A model generated the notes under the pieces. That model did no database searches, was not told the DNA's origin, and was given only the letters and a program-made list of their open reading frames with translations. Of a stretch of DNA of 64,000 nucleotides, positions 27,564 to 35,724 are shown piece by piece. The translations under genes were made by a program, and so were the position numbers. Each line of letters starts with the position of its first letter. Position 1 is the stretch's first letter. The stretch is from Sphingobium scionense (GTDB lineage: Bacteria > Pseudomonadota > Alphaproteobacteria > Sphingomonadales > Sphingomonadaceae): positions 62,001 through 126,000 of the forward strand of contig NZ_JACIEU010000002.1 in NCBI RefSeq assembly GCF_014197035.1, written 5' to 3'.

Positions 27564-30245
27564 ATGAAGACCCTGCGCACCATCCTGCTCGCCACCTGCC
27601 TGCTCAGCCCCGCCACCCTGCTGGCCGCGCCGCGCGACAGCGTCTCGATCAGCCGCGACTGGCGCTTCACCAAGGGCGATCCTGCCGGCCTGACCGAGGA
27701 TCTGCGCTATGATGTCCGTCCGCCGATCGAGGATGCCGGCGACGGCAAGGTGGCCGACGCCCGCCCCGACGCAGCGGTGCAGGTGGACGACAGCGGCGCC
27801 CGCGTGCTCAAGCCCTGGATATTGCCCAGCGCCAATCCCTTCATCGCCGATCCCGCCAAGCATCACACCCGTCCCGCCGGCAATCCGGGCGGCACCGTAT
27901 CCTATGTCCAGCCCGGCTTCGACGACAGCGGCTGGACCCATGTCGACCTGCCGCACGACTGGGCGATCGCCGGCCCGTTCATCAAGGATGGCCCCTATGG
28001 CGGCATGGGCCGCCTGCCCAGCTGGGGCATCGGCTGGTATCGCAAGGCGCTGACCATCCCCGCCAGCGACAAGGGTAAGTCGATCTTCCTCGATGTCGAA
28101 GGGGCGATGTCCTACGCCACCGTCTGGCTGAACGGAAAGCTCGTCGGCGGCTGGCCCTATGGCTATAACAGCTTCCGCCTCGACCTCACCCCCTATGCGG
28201 TGCCGGGCGGGCAGAACCAGCTGGTGATCCGGCTCGACAATCCCCAGGCCTCGGCGCGCTGGTATCCGGGCGGCGGCCTTTATCGCGACATCTATCTCAC
28301 CACCACCAACAAGGTCCATGTCGGCCAGTGGGGCAGCATCGTCCGCACGCCGCAGGTCAGCAAGGCGCAGGCCAGCGTCGACCTCAGCCTCACCCTCGAC
28401 AATGACGGCGACACTCCGGCGCAGGTCGAGGTCGCGACCGCCCTCTATGCGATCGACGCGACTGGCAAGCGCGTCGGCCGCCCGGTCGCCAGCATCGCCC
28501 GCCAGTCCACCAGCATCGCCCCCCATGGCAAGGCGGAGCTGAAGGGCAGCACGATCCTCAGCAACCCGCGCCTCTGGGGCCCGCCTCCCACGCAAGCGCC
28601 CAACCGCTATGTCGCCGTCTCCACCGTCACCCAGGGCGGCAAGCTGATCGACAGCTACGAGACCCGCTTCGGCGTGCGCGACATCAAGTTCGATCCCGAC
28701 AAGGGCGTGATCGTCAATGGCGAGCAGATCCCGCTGCGCGGCGTCAACAATCATCATGACCTTGGCGCACTCGGCGCCGCCTTCAACGCCCGCGCGGCCG
28801 AGCGCCAGCTCGAAATATTGCGCGACATGGGCACCAACGCCGTGCGCATGAGCCATAATCCGCCCGCGCCCGAACTGCTCGAACTCACCGACCGCATGGG
28901 CTTCCTGGTGATGGACGAGGTGTTCGACAGCTGGGAGAAGAAGAAGACCCCGCATGATTTCCACCTGATCTTCCCCGACTGGCATGAGGCCGACGCGCGC
29001 GCCATGCTGCGCCGCGACCGCAACCATCCCTCGATCATCATCTGGAGCATCGGCAACGAGGTCGGGGAGCAATATGATGGCGAGGCGGGCGCCAAGATCG
29101 GCCGCGAACTGGTCGCCATCGCGCATCAGGAAGACCCGACCCGTCCCGCCACCAGCGCGATGAACTATGCCAAGGCGGACATGCTGCTGCCGACCACCGT
29201 GGACGTCATCAGCCTCAATTATCAGGGCGCCGGCATTCGCGGCATCGTCGGCCAATATCCCGCCTTCCGCGCGAAATTCCCGGACAAGCTCATCCTGTCC
29301 ACCGAAAGCGCCTCGGCCCTTTCCAGCCGCGGCGAATATATGTTCCCGGTCGCCGGCGCGATCAGCGGCCCGGTCCGACCCTGGTCGGGCGGCAATCCCG
29401 ACACGCATCAGGTCTCCGCCTATGAGATGCACGCCGCCGATTTCGGCTCCTCGCCCGACAGGGTCTGGGCCGCCGATGACCAGAATCCCTATGTCGCGGG
29501 CGAGTTCGTCTGGACCGGCTTCGATTATCTCGGCGAACCGACCCCCTATTACACGTCGCGCAGCAGCTATTCCGGCATCCTCGATCTCGCCGGTTTCCCC
29601 AAGGACCGCTTCTGGCTCTACCAGGCGCGCTGGCGCCCGGACCTCAAATTCGCGCATATCCTGCCGCACTGGACCTGGCCCGATCGCGTCGGCCAGATCA
29701 CGCCGGTCCATGTCTTTTCCTCGGCCGACGAGGCGGAACTGTTCGTCAACGGCAAGTCGCAGGGCAAGGTCAAGAAGCGCGATTATGAATATCGCTTCCG
29801 CTGGGACTATGTCGTCTACGAGCCGGGTGAGGTGAAGGTCGTCACCTGGAAGAAGGGCCAGCCCTGGGTGACGGAGACGATCCGCACCGTGGGCGAGGCG
29901 GCGAAGCTGTCGCTGACCGCCGATCGCAGCGCCATTGCCGATGACGGTCGTGACCTGAGCTTCGTGACGCTCAAGGTCCTCGACAAGGATGGCAATGTCG
30001 TTCCCGCCGCCAAGCAGGACATAAGCTTCTCGATCGAGGGACCGGGCGAGATCATCGCCACCGACAATGGCAACCCGACCGATCTGACCGCCTTTCCGTC
30101 GAAGGAGCGCAAGGCTTTCAACGGCTTGGCGCTCGTGATCGTCAAGGCCAAGCCGGGCGAGAAGGGGCGGGTGACCGTCCGCGCCAGCGCGCCGGGCCTG
30201 ACTGCGGCTCAGGCCGTCATCAGCACAAATGCCACAGTCCGCTGA
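27564..30245 (+). CDS. GH2 family glycoside hydrolase (beta-galactosidase-like), secreted
   Basis: An 893-residue GH2 enzyme with signal peptide MKTLRTILLATCLLSPATLLA. The order is sugar-binding jelly-roll (WTHVDLPHDWAI), Ig-like domain, TIM barrel and C-terminal beta domains (DUF4982-like and an Ig-like end). The acid/base is Glu499 in IWSIGNEVGEQ and the nucleophile Glu581 in ILSTESAS. It is annotated beta-galactosidase-like, but its place in a glucuronoxylan locus leaves beta-xylosidase, arabinopyranosidase or beta-glucuronidase activity open. It starts 11 nt after uxuB and ends the enzyme run before the receptor gene. Confidence 0.88.
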   Translation: MKTLRTILLATCLLSPATLLAAPRDSVSISRDWRFTKGDPAGLTEDLRYDVRPPIEDAGDGKVADARPDAAVQVDDSGARVLKPWILPSANPFIADPAKHHTRPAGNPGGTVSYVQPGFDDSGWTHVDLPHDWAIAGPFIKDGPYGGMGRLPSWGIGWYRKALTIPASDKGKSIFLDVEGAMSYATVWLNGKLVGGWPYGYNSFRLDLTPYAVPGGQNQLVIRLDNPQASARWYPGGGLYRDIYLTTTNKVHVGQWGSIVRTPQVSKAQASVDLSLTLDNDGDTPAQVEVATALYAIDATGKRVGRPVASIARQSTSIAPHGKAELKGSTILSNPRLWGPPPTQAPNRYVAVSTVTQGGKLIDSYETRFGVRDIKFDPDKGVIVNGEQIPLRGVNNHHDLGALGAAFNARAAERQLEILRDMGTNAVRMSHNPPAPELLELTDRMGFLVMDEVFDSWEKKKTPHDFHLIFPDWHEADARAMLRRDRNHPSIIIWSIGNEVGEQYDGEAGAKIGRELVAIAHQEDPTRPATSAMNYAKADMLLPTTVDVISLNYQGAGIRGIVGQYPAFRAKFPDKLILSTESASALSSRGEYMFPVAGAISGPVRPWSGGNPDTHQVSAYEMHAADFGSSPDRVWAADDQNPYVAGEFVWTGFDYLGEPTPYYTSRSSYSGILDLAGFPKDRFWLYQARWRPDLKFAHILPHWTWPDRVGQITPVHVFSSADEAELFVNGKSQGKVKKRDYEYRFRWDYVVYEPGEVKVVTWKKGQPWVTETIRTVGEAAKLSLTADRSAIADDGRDLSFVTLKVLDKDGNVVPAAKQDISFSIEGPGEIIATDNGNPTDLTAFPSKERKAFNGLALVIVKAKPGEKGRVTVRASAPGLTAAQAVISTNATVR

Positions 30246-30249
30246 AAAT

Positions 30250-30263
30250 TAATAACGTTACCA
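30250..30263. promoter_or_regulatory. Possible weaker operator upstream of the TonB-dependent receptor
   Basis: TAATAACGTTACCA differs from the LacI-type motif TGATAGCGCTACCA at three positions and keeps the TACCA half-site. It is 69 bp upstream of the good site at 30319 and could serve as an auxiliary operator for looping. Confidence 0.35.
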
Positions 30264-30282
30264 TTTTCGCCCGTCCCATATC

Positions 30283-30310
30283 TTGACAATTGGGACGGGC
30301 ACTTTATTGG
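30283..30310 (+). promoter_or_regulatory. Candidate promoter of the TonB-dependent receptor
   Basis: A consensus TTGACA (30283-30288), a 16-nt spacer and TATTGG (30305-30310). The operator 30319-30332 follows at about the transcription start. Confidence 0.55.
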
Positions 30311-30318
30311 TCTGCATC

Positions 30319-30332
30319 TGATAGCGCTACCA
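30319..30332. promoter_or_regulatory. LacI-type operator upstream of the TonB-dependent receptor
   Basis: TGATAGCGCTACCA, identical in all 14 positions to the site upstream of xylX at 10756-10769. Two identical sites 19.5 kb apart are strong evidence for a shared regulator. Confidence 0.82.
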
Positions 30333-30378
30333 GATACGCTCACCGGATAGTCGGGGGCAGCGCTCGGGGAGAGGTTGT

Positions 30379-33243
30379 ATGAACGTTTCACGCCACCATA
30401 ATATCCGTGCGGCCCTGTTCGCCGCATCCGCCTTCGGCGCGCTGGGCCTGGCCCAGGCTGCCGCCGCGCAGGATGCCGCCGCACCGGCCGAAACCGCTGC
30501 CGCGCCGCAGGACGCGGAGACCGCCGACATCGTCGTCACCGGCATCCGCGCGTCGCTGGCCAGCGCCACCAACGCCAAGAAGAATGCCGTCGCCTTTGGC
30601 GACTCGATCTTTGCCGAGGATATCGGCAAGCTGCCCGCCACCAACCTGGCTGAAACGCTGAACCGCATGCCCGGCGTGCGCCTCAACCGCGACATCAACG
30701 GTGAAGGCACCCAGGTCGCGATCCGCGGCCTTGGCCCCAGCTTCACCCGCGTGCTGCTCAACGGCTCGCAGCTTCAGGTCGCCTCGGACGGAGGCACCAA
30801 TGGTGGCAGCGCCAACCGTGAAGTCGATCTCGACTTCTTCCCGTCGGAACTCTTCACTCGCCTCGATCTCGCGAAGAGCCCGTCGCCCTCGACGCTGGAA
30901 GGCGGCATCGCTGGCACCGTCAATCTGCGCAATGCCCGTCCCTTCGACAAGGAAGGCACCCATGTCACCGTCGTGGCGCAGGGCCAATATACCGATGCCA
31001 ATGACAAGCTGAGCCCGCGCGGCGCGATCGTCGCTAGTCACACCACCGACACGTTCGGCATCCTGCTCGGTGTCGCCGGGGTGAAGACCAAGACCCGCGT
31101 CAAGGGCTTTGAATCGGTCGGCTGGACCGACGGTAATCTGGGTACCGGCGACGCCGGCGGCAATAATTTCTCCTGGGCCTCGGTCGTTCCCAACAATACC
31201 GGCCATGGTCTGGTGGCGGGCCAGCCGGTCGATGTCGTCGCCACGTCGGGCCTTACCCGCGACCAGCTCAGCACTGCGCTCATCCCGCGTCTTGGCCGTC
31301 AGAGCCTGACCGAAGGCGACCGTTCGCGCATCTCGGCGCTGGGCTCGATCGAATGGCGCCCGTCCGATGAGCTCCACTTCGCCCTCGACGGCATGTGGGC
31401 CAAGTCGAAGCGCGATTACAGCAAGGTCAACATGAACTGGCAGGTCCGCAACTCGGGGCCGGGCACCAGCGCCCAGTCGACCGGCGGCATGATCCCGATC
31501 GACCTCTCGGTCGATGACAATGGCGTCGTGACCAGCGGCACCTTCGCCAATTCCTCCTTCTTCCTCGAAGCAAGCCTGTTCAAGCAGACGACCGAATTCT
31601 GGAACGTCAATCCCAGCCTGACCTGGCAGCCGGCGGACAATCTGAAGGTCGACCTCAGCGCCAATTATTCCAAGAGCACCTTCAATCGCGAACAGCCGAC
31701 CTGGGCCTTCCAGACCACGCCCCAGTCGGGTGTCGACGTCTATTATGACAATAGCGGTGGCGAATATCCGTCGATCACCTCCAATCTTGATCTCAACGAT
31801 CCGGACAATGGCAGCTGGCAATGGTATCGCCAGAATATCCAGCTGGTGAAGCGCCATACCAAGACCACCGGCGTCCATCTCGACGTCACCTATGGCGACG
31901 ACATGTTCAATGTGAAGGTCGGCGGCGCCTATGACCGGGCCGAACGCTCGATCCGCGCCTATGACAACAGCACCGCCTATCAGCTGTCGGTCTGCGGCAC
32001 CGGCTGCACCGGTGCGACCGGTTCGATCCCGACCAGCGCCATTGCCCAATATCTGCGCAGTTCCTCGACGGCCGGCTTCATCGTGCCCGATTTCGATGCG
32101 CTCAAGCAGGCCACTGACTATGCCAGCTATCGCGACAGCGCCCCCGAAGCGCGCGGTGCGGTCACCGGCGGCGCAACCGGCGACATGGACGAGAAGGTCA
32201 TCGGCGCCTATTTCGAACTGAACGGGGTGATGGATATTGCGGGCCGCGACCTGCACATCAATACCGGCATGCGCTATGCCCACACCGATCAGACCGTTGT
32301 CGGCCCCAGCCAGGTCGGCACCGCGATCGTCGATATCACTTCGGCCTCGAAATATGAGAATTTCCTGCCGTCGATCAACCTGACCTACGACGTCATGGAC
32401 AATGTGAAGCTGCGTGCATCGGCCTCGCGGACGATGACCCGCCCGGATGCCGGTGCGATCCTGCCGGGCATCACCTTCTCCGATCCGTCGGCGCTGACCG
32501 CGACGGCGGGCAATCCCAACCTCAAGCCCTATACCTCGGACAATTATGACCTGGGCGGCGAAATCTACACCGGCGGCATCGGTTATGTCGGCGTGTCGCT
32601 GTTCATGAAGAATATCCAGGGCTTCACTGTCACCACCTCCGAACAGGTTGCCTTCGGGTCGCTCAACATTCCGTTCGACAGCCTGATCTCGACGCAGCAG
32701 AACGCCCTCAACGACCGGTCGCTCCAGACCGGCATCCCGGTCGCTCAGCTGCCGATTACCGTCAACCGTCCGATCAACCTGCGCGATCTCAAGATCAAGG
32801 GTATCGAAGCGACCTGGGTCCAGCCGCTCGACTTCCTGGTGAAGGGCCTCGGCTTCTCGGCCAACGGCACTTACCTGAAGCAGTCATCCTCCTCGGGTCT
32901 GGTTGCGACCGGCGTGTCACCCTGGAGCTACAATCTGCAGGGCTTCTACGAAAATGGCGATCTGTCGGTCAGCCTGAACTATGTCTGGAACGACGATTCG
33001 ATCGCGGTCAACGGCCCGCAGAATGGCATCAACGGCGCTGACCTCAAGTCCGATGCCCGTGGCCAGCTCGACCTGTCGGCCGGCTATCAGCTGCCCTTCT
33101 TCAACAAGGCGCTGCGCCTGACGGTCGATGTGCTCAACATCACCAATGAATCGATCCGCACCACCTTCGAATATTCGAATGCGGCCTATTCGGTCTATTA
33201 TCCCGGCCGCACGGTGCTGGCAGGTATCCGGGCCAACTTCTGA
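30379..33243 (+). CDS. TonB-dependent outer-membrane receptor (xylo-oligosaccharide uptake candidate)
   Basis: A 954-residue receptor. A signal peptide ends near AAAAQDAA, and a TonB-box-like segment DIVVTGIRASL precedes the plug (EDIGKLPATNLAETLNRMPG, then GTQVAIRGLGPSFTRVLLNG). A 22-strand-type barrel follows and ends in AGIRANF with the terminal Phe needed for insertion. This subtype (TonB-dependent receptor, Caulobacter/Xanthomonas carbohydrate type) is common in glycan loci. Its LacI-type operator links it to the xylose operon and the GH67/GH3 genes, so it should import xylan fragments. A strong terminator follows. Confidence 0.93.
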   Translation: MNVSRHHNIRAALFAASAFGALGLAQAAAAQDAAAPAETAAAPQDAETADIVVTGIRASLASATNAKKNAVAFGDSIFAEDIGKLPATNLAETLNRMPGVRLNRDINGEGTQVAIRGLGPSFTRVLLNGSQLQVASDGGTNGGSANREVDLDFFPSELFTRLDLAKSPSPSTLEGGIAGTVNLRNARPFDKEGTHVTVVAQGQYTDANDKLSPRGAIVASHTTDTFGILLGVAGVKTKTRVKGFESVGWTDGNLGTGDAGGNNFSWASVVPNNTGHGLVAGQPVDVVATSGLTRDQLSTALIPRLGRQSLTEGDRSRISALGSIEWRPSDELHFALDGMWAKSKRDYSKVNMNWQVRNSGPGTSAQSTGGMIPIDLSVDDNGVVTSGTFANSSFFLEASLFKQTTEFWNVNPSLTWQPADNLKVDLSANYSKSTFNREQPTWAFQTTPQSGVDVYYDNSGGEYPSITSNLDLNDPDNGSWQWYRQNIQLVKRHTKTTGVHLDVTYGDDMFNVKVGGAYDRAERSIRAYDNSTAYQLSVCGTGCTGATGSIPTSAIAQYLRSSSTAGFIVPDFDALKQATDYASYRDSAPEARGAVTGGATGDMDEKVIGAYFELNGVMDIAGRDLHINTGMRYAHTDQTVVGPSQVGTAIVDITSASKYENFLPSINLTYDVMDNVKLRASASRTMTRPDAGAILPGITFSDPSALTATAGNPNLKPYTSDNYDLGGEIYTGGIGYVGVSLFMKNIQGFTVTTSEQVAFGSLNIPFDSLISTQQNALNDRSLQTGIPVAQLPITVNRPINLRDLKIKGIEATWVQPLDFLVKGLGFSANGTYLKQSSSSGLVATGVSPWSYNLQGFYENGDLSVSLNYVWNDDSIAVNGPQNGINGADLKSDARGQLDLSAGYQLPFFNKALRLTVDVLNITNESIRTTFEYSNAAYSVYYPGRTVLAGIRANF

Positions 33244-33265
33244 TCCTCCCCCAGGGAACCACTAT

Positions 33266-33293
33266 AGGGCCGGCCGCAACGCCGGCCCTTTTT
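33266..33293 (+). terminator. Rho-independent terminator after the TonB-dependent receptor
   Basis: GGGCCGGC (33267-33274) pairs with GCCGGCCC (33281-33288) around a 6-nt loop and is followed by a T-run. Confidence 0.85.
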
Positions 33294-33620
33294 CTTGGCG
33301 GACGCTCGGAAAGGGCAGGGGTCTTCCAATGTTGGAGGATCTTTGGTCTACCCTCGGCCATGAACCTGTCTGCACTGACGCCTTTGCCATGACCTCGTCG
33401 TGACCCGGTCGTCGCGTCCCTGTCGCCTCATGGGTGCGTCACTGGTGCGCAGGCGTGACCCTGGTGTCGCGTCACCGGCGCGTCGCAGGTCGCGGCCGGC
33501 CCGGAAAGGCGCAGAAATGCGTGAACGCCTGCCGCACGACACTGTGAACTTCGATAGTGTGACCCTCATATGCCCATTTGGGGGACGCGCCGCCTGCCAT
33601 CCCCGACCGAAAGGAAGCCG
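33294..33620. other. Gene-free gap before the SGNH hydrolase gene
   Basis: About 330 bp after the terminator hold no frame that I can support. It contains a small palindrome TCCAATGTTGGA (33324-33335), a GC-rich stretch with recurring CGTCAC/GTGACC words (33400-33470), and the promoter region of the SGNH gene with AAGGAAG at 33611. Confidence 0.45.
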
Positions 33621-34850
33621 ATGATCCGCCCCTTGCTTGCCAGCCTGCCGCTGGCCCTGCTGCTGGCCCAGCCCGTCATGGCAAAGACCTGCACGCCGAC
33701 CTGGGTGTCGGGCTGGGCCTCTTCGCAATTCCGCCCGACCGGCGACGCCGCACTGCCGGCCGGCACCCTCCAGGACCAGTCGCTGCGCCAGATCGTCCGT
33801 CCCTCGATCGCCGGCGACCGGCTGCGGGTGCGCATCTCCAACCTCGCCGGTACGGCGCCGCTCCATATCGCCGGCGTCAGCATTGCCCGCGCGCCCGCCA
33901 GCACCTCGCCGGCGATCGATCCCGGCACGCTCATTTCGCTGCGCTTCGACGGCAGCCCGGACCTGATCGTGCCCGCCGGTGCCGATTATCTGTCCGATCC
34001 GGTATCGCTGCCGGTCGCGGCGCTCGACAATATCGCCGTCACCATCCGCTATCAGGGCGAACCGGAACAGACATCGCACCCCGGCTCGCGCGCCACCTCC
34101 TGGCATCTGCCCGGCGACCATCTGACCGACCTTGCGATGGCGGGCGCCGCCAGTTTCGACCATTGGTTCAATCTCGCCGCGCTGGAGGTCGAACGTTGCG
34201 CGCCCGTGCGTATGGTCGTCGCGCTCGGCGACTCCATCACCGATGGCAAGGGATCGACCACCAACGGCAATGACCGCTGGACCGACCGGCTCGCCCAGCG
34301 GTTGCAGGCTGATCCCAAGCGGCGCGACATCGCCGTCGTCAATCAGGGGATCGGCGGCAACCGCCTGCTGAACGACGGGCTTGGCCCCAATGCGCTGGCC
34401 CGGCTCGACCGCGATGTGCTGGCCCAGCCCGGCGTCACTCATCTGCTGCTGCTCGAAGGGGTCAACGACCTCGGCACGCTGACCCGCGACGCGCCCGTCA
34501 GTGTTGAGGATCACAAGGCCCATGTCGCCCGCATCATCGGCGCCTATCGCCAGATCGTCGCCCGCGCCCATGCGCGTGGGATCAGGGTGATCGGTGCCAC
34601 CATCATGCCCTTTGTCGGCAATGCCTATTATCATGCCGATGCGCAGAATGAGGCGGACCGGCAGGCGGTCAATGCCTGGATACGGACGCCGGGCCATTTT
34701 GACGGGCTGGTCGATTTCGACCGCGCCACCCGCGATCCCGCGCGGCCCGACCGGCTGCTGCCCGCTTATGATGGCGGCGATGCGCTCCATCCCAATCCGG
34801 CTGGCTATCGCGCCATGGGCGACGCCGTGCCGCTGGCCTTGTTTGATTAA
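33621..34850 (+). CDS. SGNH/GDSL-type esterase, secreted
   Basis: A 409-residue protein with signal peptide MIRPLLASLPLALLLAQPVMA. All SGNH blocks are present: GDSITDG (Ser nucleophile, block I), GIGGNR (block II), GVNDLG (block III) and DALHPN (block V with Asp and His). An N-terminal beta-domain of about 170 residues precedes the hydrolase fold. In a xylan locus such enzymes usually remove acetyl groups from xylan, which is the best guess here. AAGGAAG lies 3-9 nt before ATG 33621. It is followed by a hairpin terminator. Confidence 0.85.
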   Translation: MIRPLLASLPLALLLAQPVMAKTCTPTWVSGWASSQFRPTGDAALPAGTLQDQSLRQIVRPSIAGDRLRVRISNLAGTAPLHIAGVSIARAPASTSPAIDPGTLISLRFDGSPDLIVPAGADYLSDPVSLPVAALDNIAVTIRYQGEPEQTSHPGSRATSWHLPGDHLTDLAMAGAASFDHWFNLAALEVERCAPVRMVVALGDSITDGKGSTTNGNDRWTDRLAQRLQADPKRRDIAVVNQGIGGNRLLNDGLGPNALARLDRDVLAQPGVTHLLLLEGVNDLGTLTRDAPVSVEDHKAHVARIIGAYRQIVARAHARGIRVIGATIMPFVGNAYYHADAQNEADRQAVNAWIRTPGHFDGLVDFDRATRDPARPDRLLPAYDGGDALHPNPAGYRAMGDAVPLALFD

Positions 34851-34861
34851 CGCGCCTTAAT

Positions 34862-34887
34862 CGCGTGATCCCCATCACGCGGCTTTT
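34862..34887 (+). terminator. Rho-independent terminator after the SGNH esterase gene
   Basis: CGCGTGAT (34862-34869), loop CCCC, then ATCACGCG (34874-34881), followed by GCTTTT. Confidence 0.7.
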
Positions 34888-34926
34888 ACGTAAAATCCGC
34901 TACGTCTCCCGCGAAAGGGATGACGG

Positions 34927-35136
34927 GTGATCGAAAAAGCGCCGAGAAAATATCGTCTGCAGGACTATGCCAATGCAGAGGCCGACGTCGCGATCCGCAG
35001 CGATCAGGATGTGTTGCTAATCTGGCGTTCGACCACCGACTATCAGCGCCTGACCCCGCATCAGAAGGCGGCCCGCGCCGAATTGCAGCGGCGCGGCATC
35101 CGGGTGGAAGGGGCCTCGGTTCCCCGGTCGAATTGA
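34927..35136 (+). CDS. Small conserved-looking protein of unknown function
   Basis: A 69-residue soluble, charged protein starting at GTG 34927 with GAAAGGGA about 6 nt upstream. The middle (LLIWRSTTDYQRLTPHQKAA) and the basic end suggest a compact helical fold. It ends 4 nt before the convergent Lrp gene. I do not recognise the family; coding support comes from the ribosome-binding site and position. Confidence 0.5.
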   Translation: MIEKAPRKYRLQDYANAEADVAIRSDQDVLLIWRSTTDYQRLTPHQKAARAELQRRGIRVEGASVPRSN

Positions 35137-35140
35137 CGGG

Positions 35141-35626
35141 TCAGCGGCGCGGCCGCTTGCTGCCGGACTCCAGCACCGTCTCCATCGCCACGAAGGTCGA
35201 TGTGCTGGCGACATGGGGCAGGGCGGAAATCTTCTCGCCCAGCACCATGCGATAGCGGCGAATGTCGGACGTGCGGACCTTGAGCAGATAATCGAAATTG
35301 CTCGCCAGCATATGGCATTCCTCGACCTCCGGGATGCGCCGCACGGCCGTGTTGAACTCGCGCAGCGCACTCTCCCGCGTGTCGCTCAGCTTCACCTCGG
35401 TAAAGGCGACATGGTCCATCCCCAGCTTGGCCGGATCGACGATCGCGCGAAAGCCGCGAATGACGCCGCTCTCCTGCAATCGCTTCAACCGCACCTGGCA
35501 GGGTGTCTTGGACAGGCCGACGCTGGCGGCCAGATCGGTCACGGTCATGCGGCCATCCTCGACCAGGGCGGCGATGATGCGCCGGTCGAACTCATCCATT
35601 TCGACCATTATGGGCTTGTTAGTCAT
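35141..35626 (-). CDS. putR: Lrp/AsnC family regulator of proline catabolism
   Basis: A 161-residue Lrp-type regulator. The helix-turn-helix lies in MTVTDLAASVGLSKTPCQVRLKRL (about residues 27-50) and the RAM effector-binding domain follows (HVAFTEVKL, FDYLLKVRTSDIRRYR). It is divergent from putA with a 98-bp gap, the arrangement of the alphaproteobacterial PutR/putA pair in which the regulator activates putA with proline. The gap holds AT-rich sequence (35636-35690) suitable for Lrp-type binding. The PutR name rests on synteny. Confidence 0.85.
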   Translation of the reverse strand: MTNKPIMVEMDEFDRRIIAALVEDGRMTVTDLAASVGLSKTPCQVRLKRLQESGVIRGFRAIVDPAKLGMDHVAFTEVKLSDTRESALREFNTAVRRIPEVEECHMLASNFDYLLKVRTSDIRRYRMVLGEKISALPHVASTSTFVAMETVLESGSKRPRR

Positions 35627-35724
35627 GTAATTTGCCTATCATGCTGCCAATAATAAGTCACTTTGGCATTTATCGGGGCATTCATAAGACGGAATGAAAT
35701 GCGCCGATCGGATATTCTGGTCGC

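Noticed and set aside
27135..29711. An 858-codon minus-strand frame opposite uxuB and the GH2 gene
   Set aside because: It has the same antisense composition, no ribosome-binding site and no recognisable motif.
33400..33470. Recurring CGTCAC/GTGACC words as a tandem repeat or operator array
   Set aside because: Spacing is irregular and matches are short; I cannot separate it from GC-rich background.
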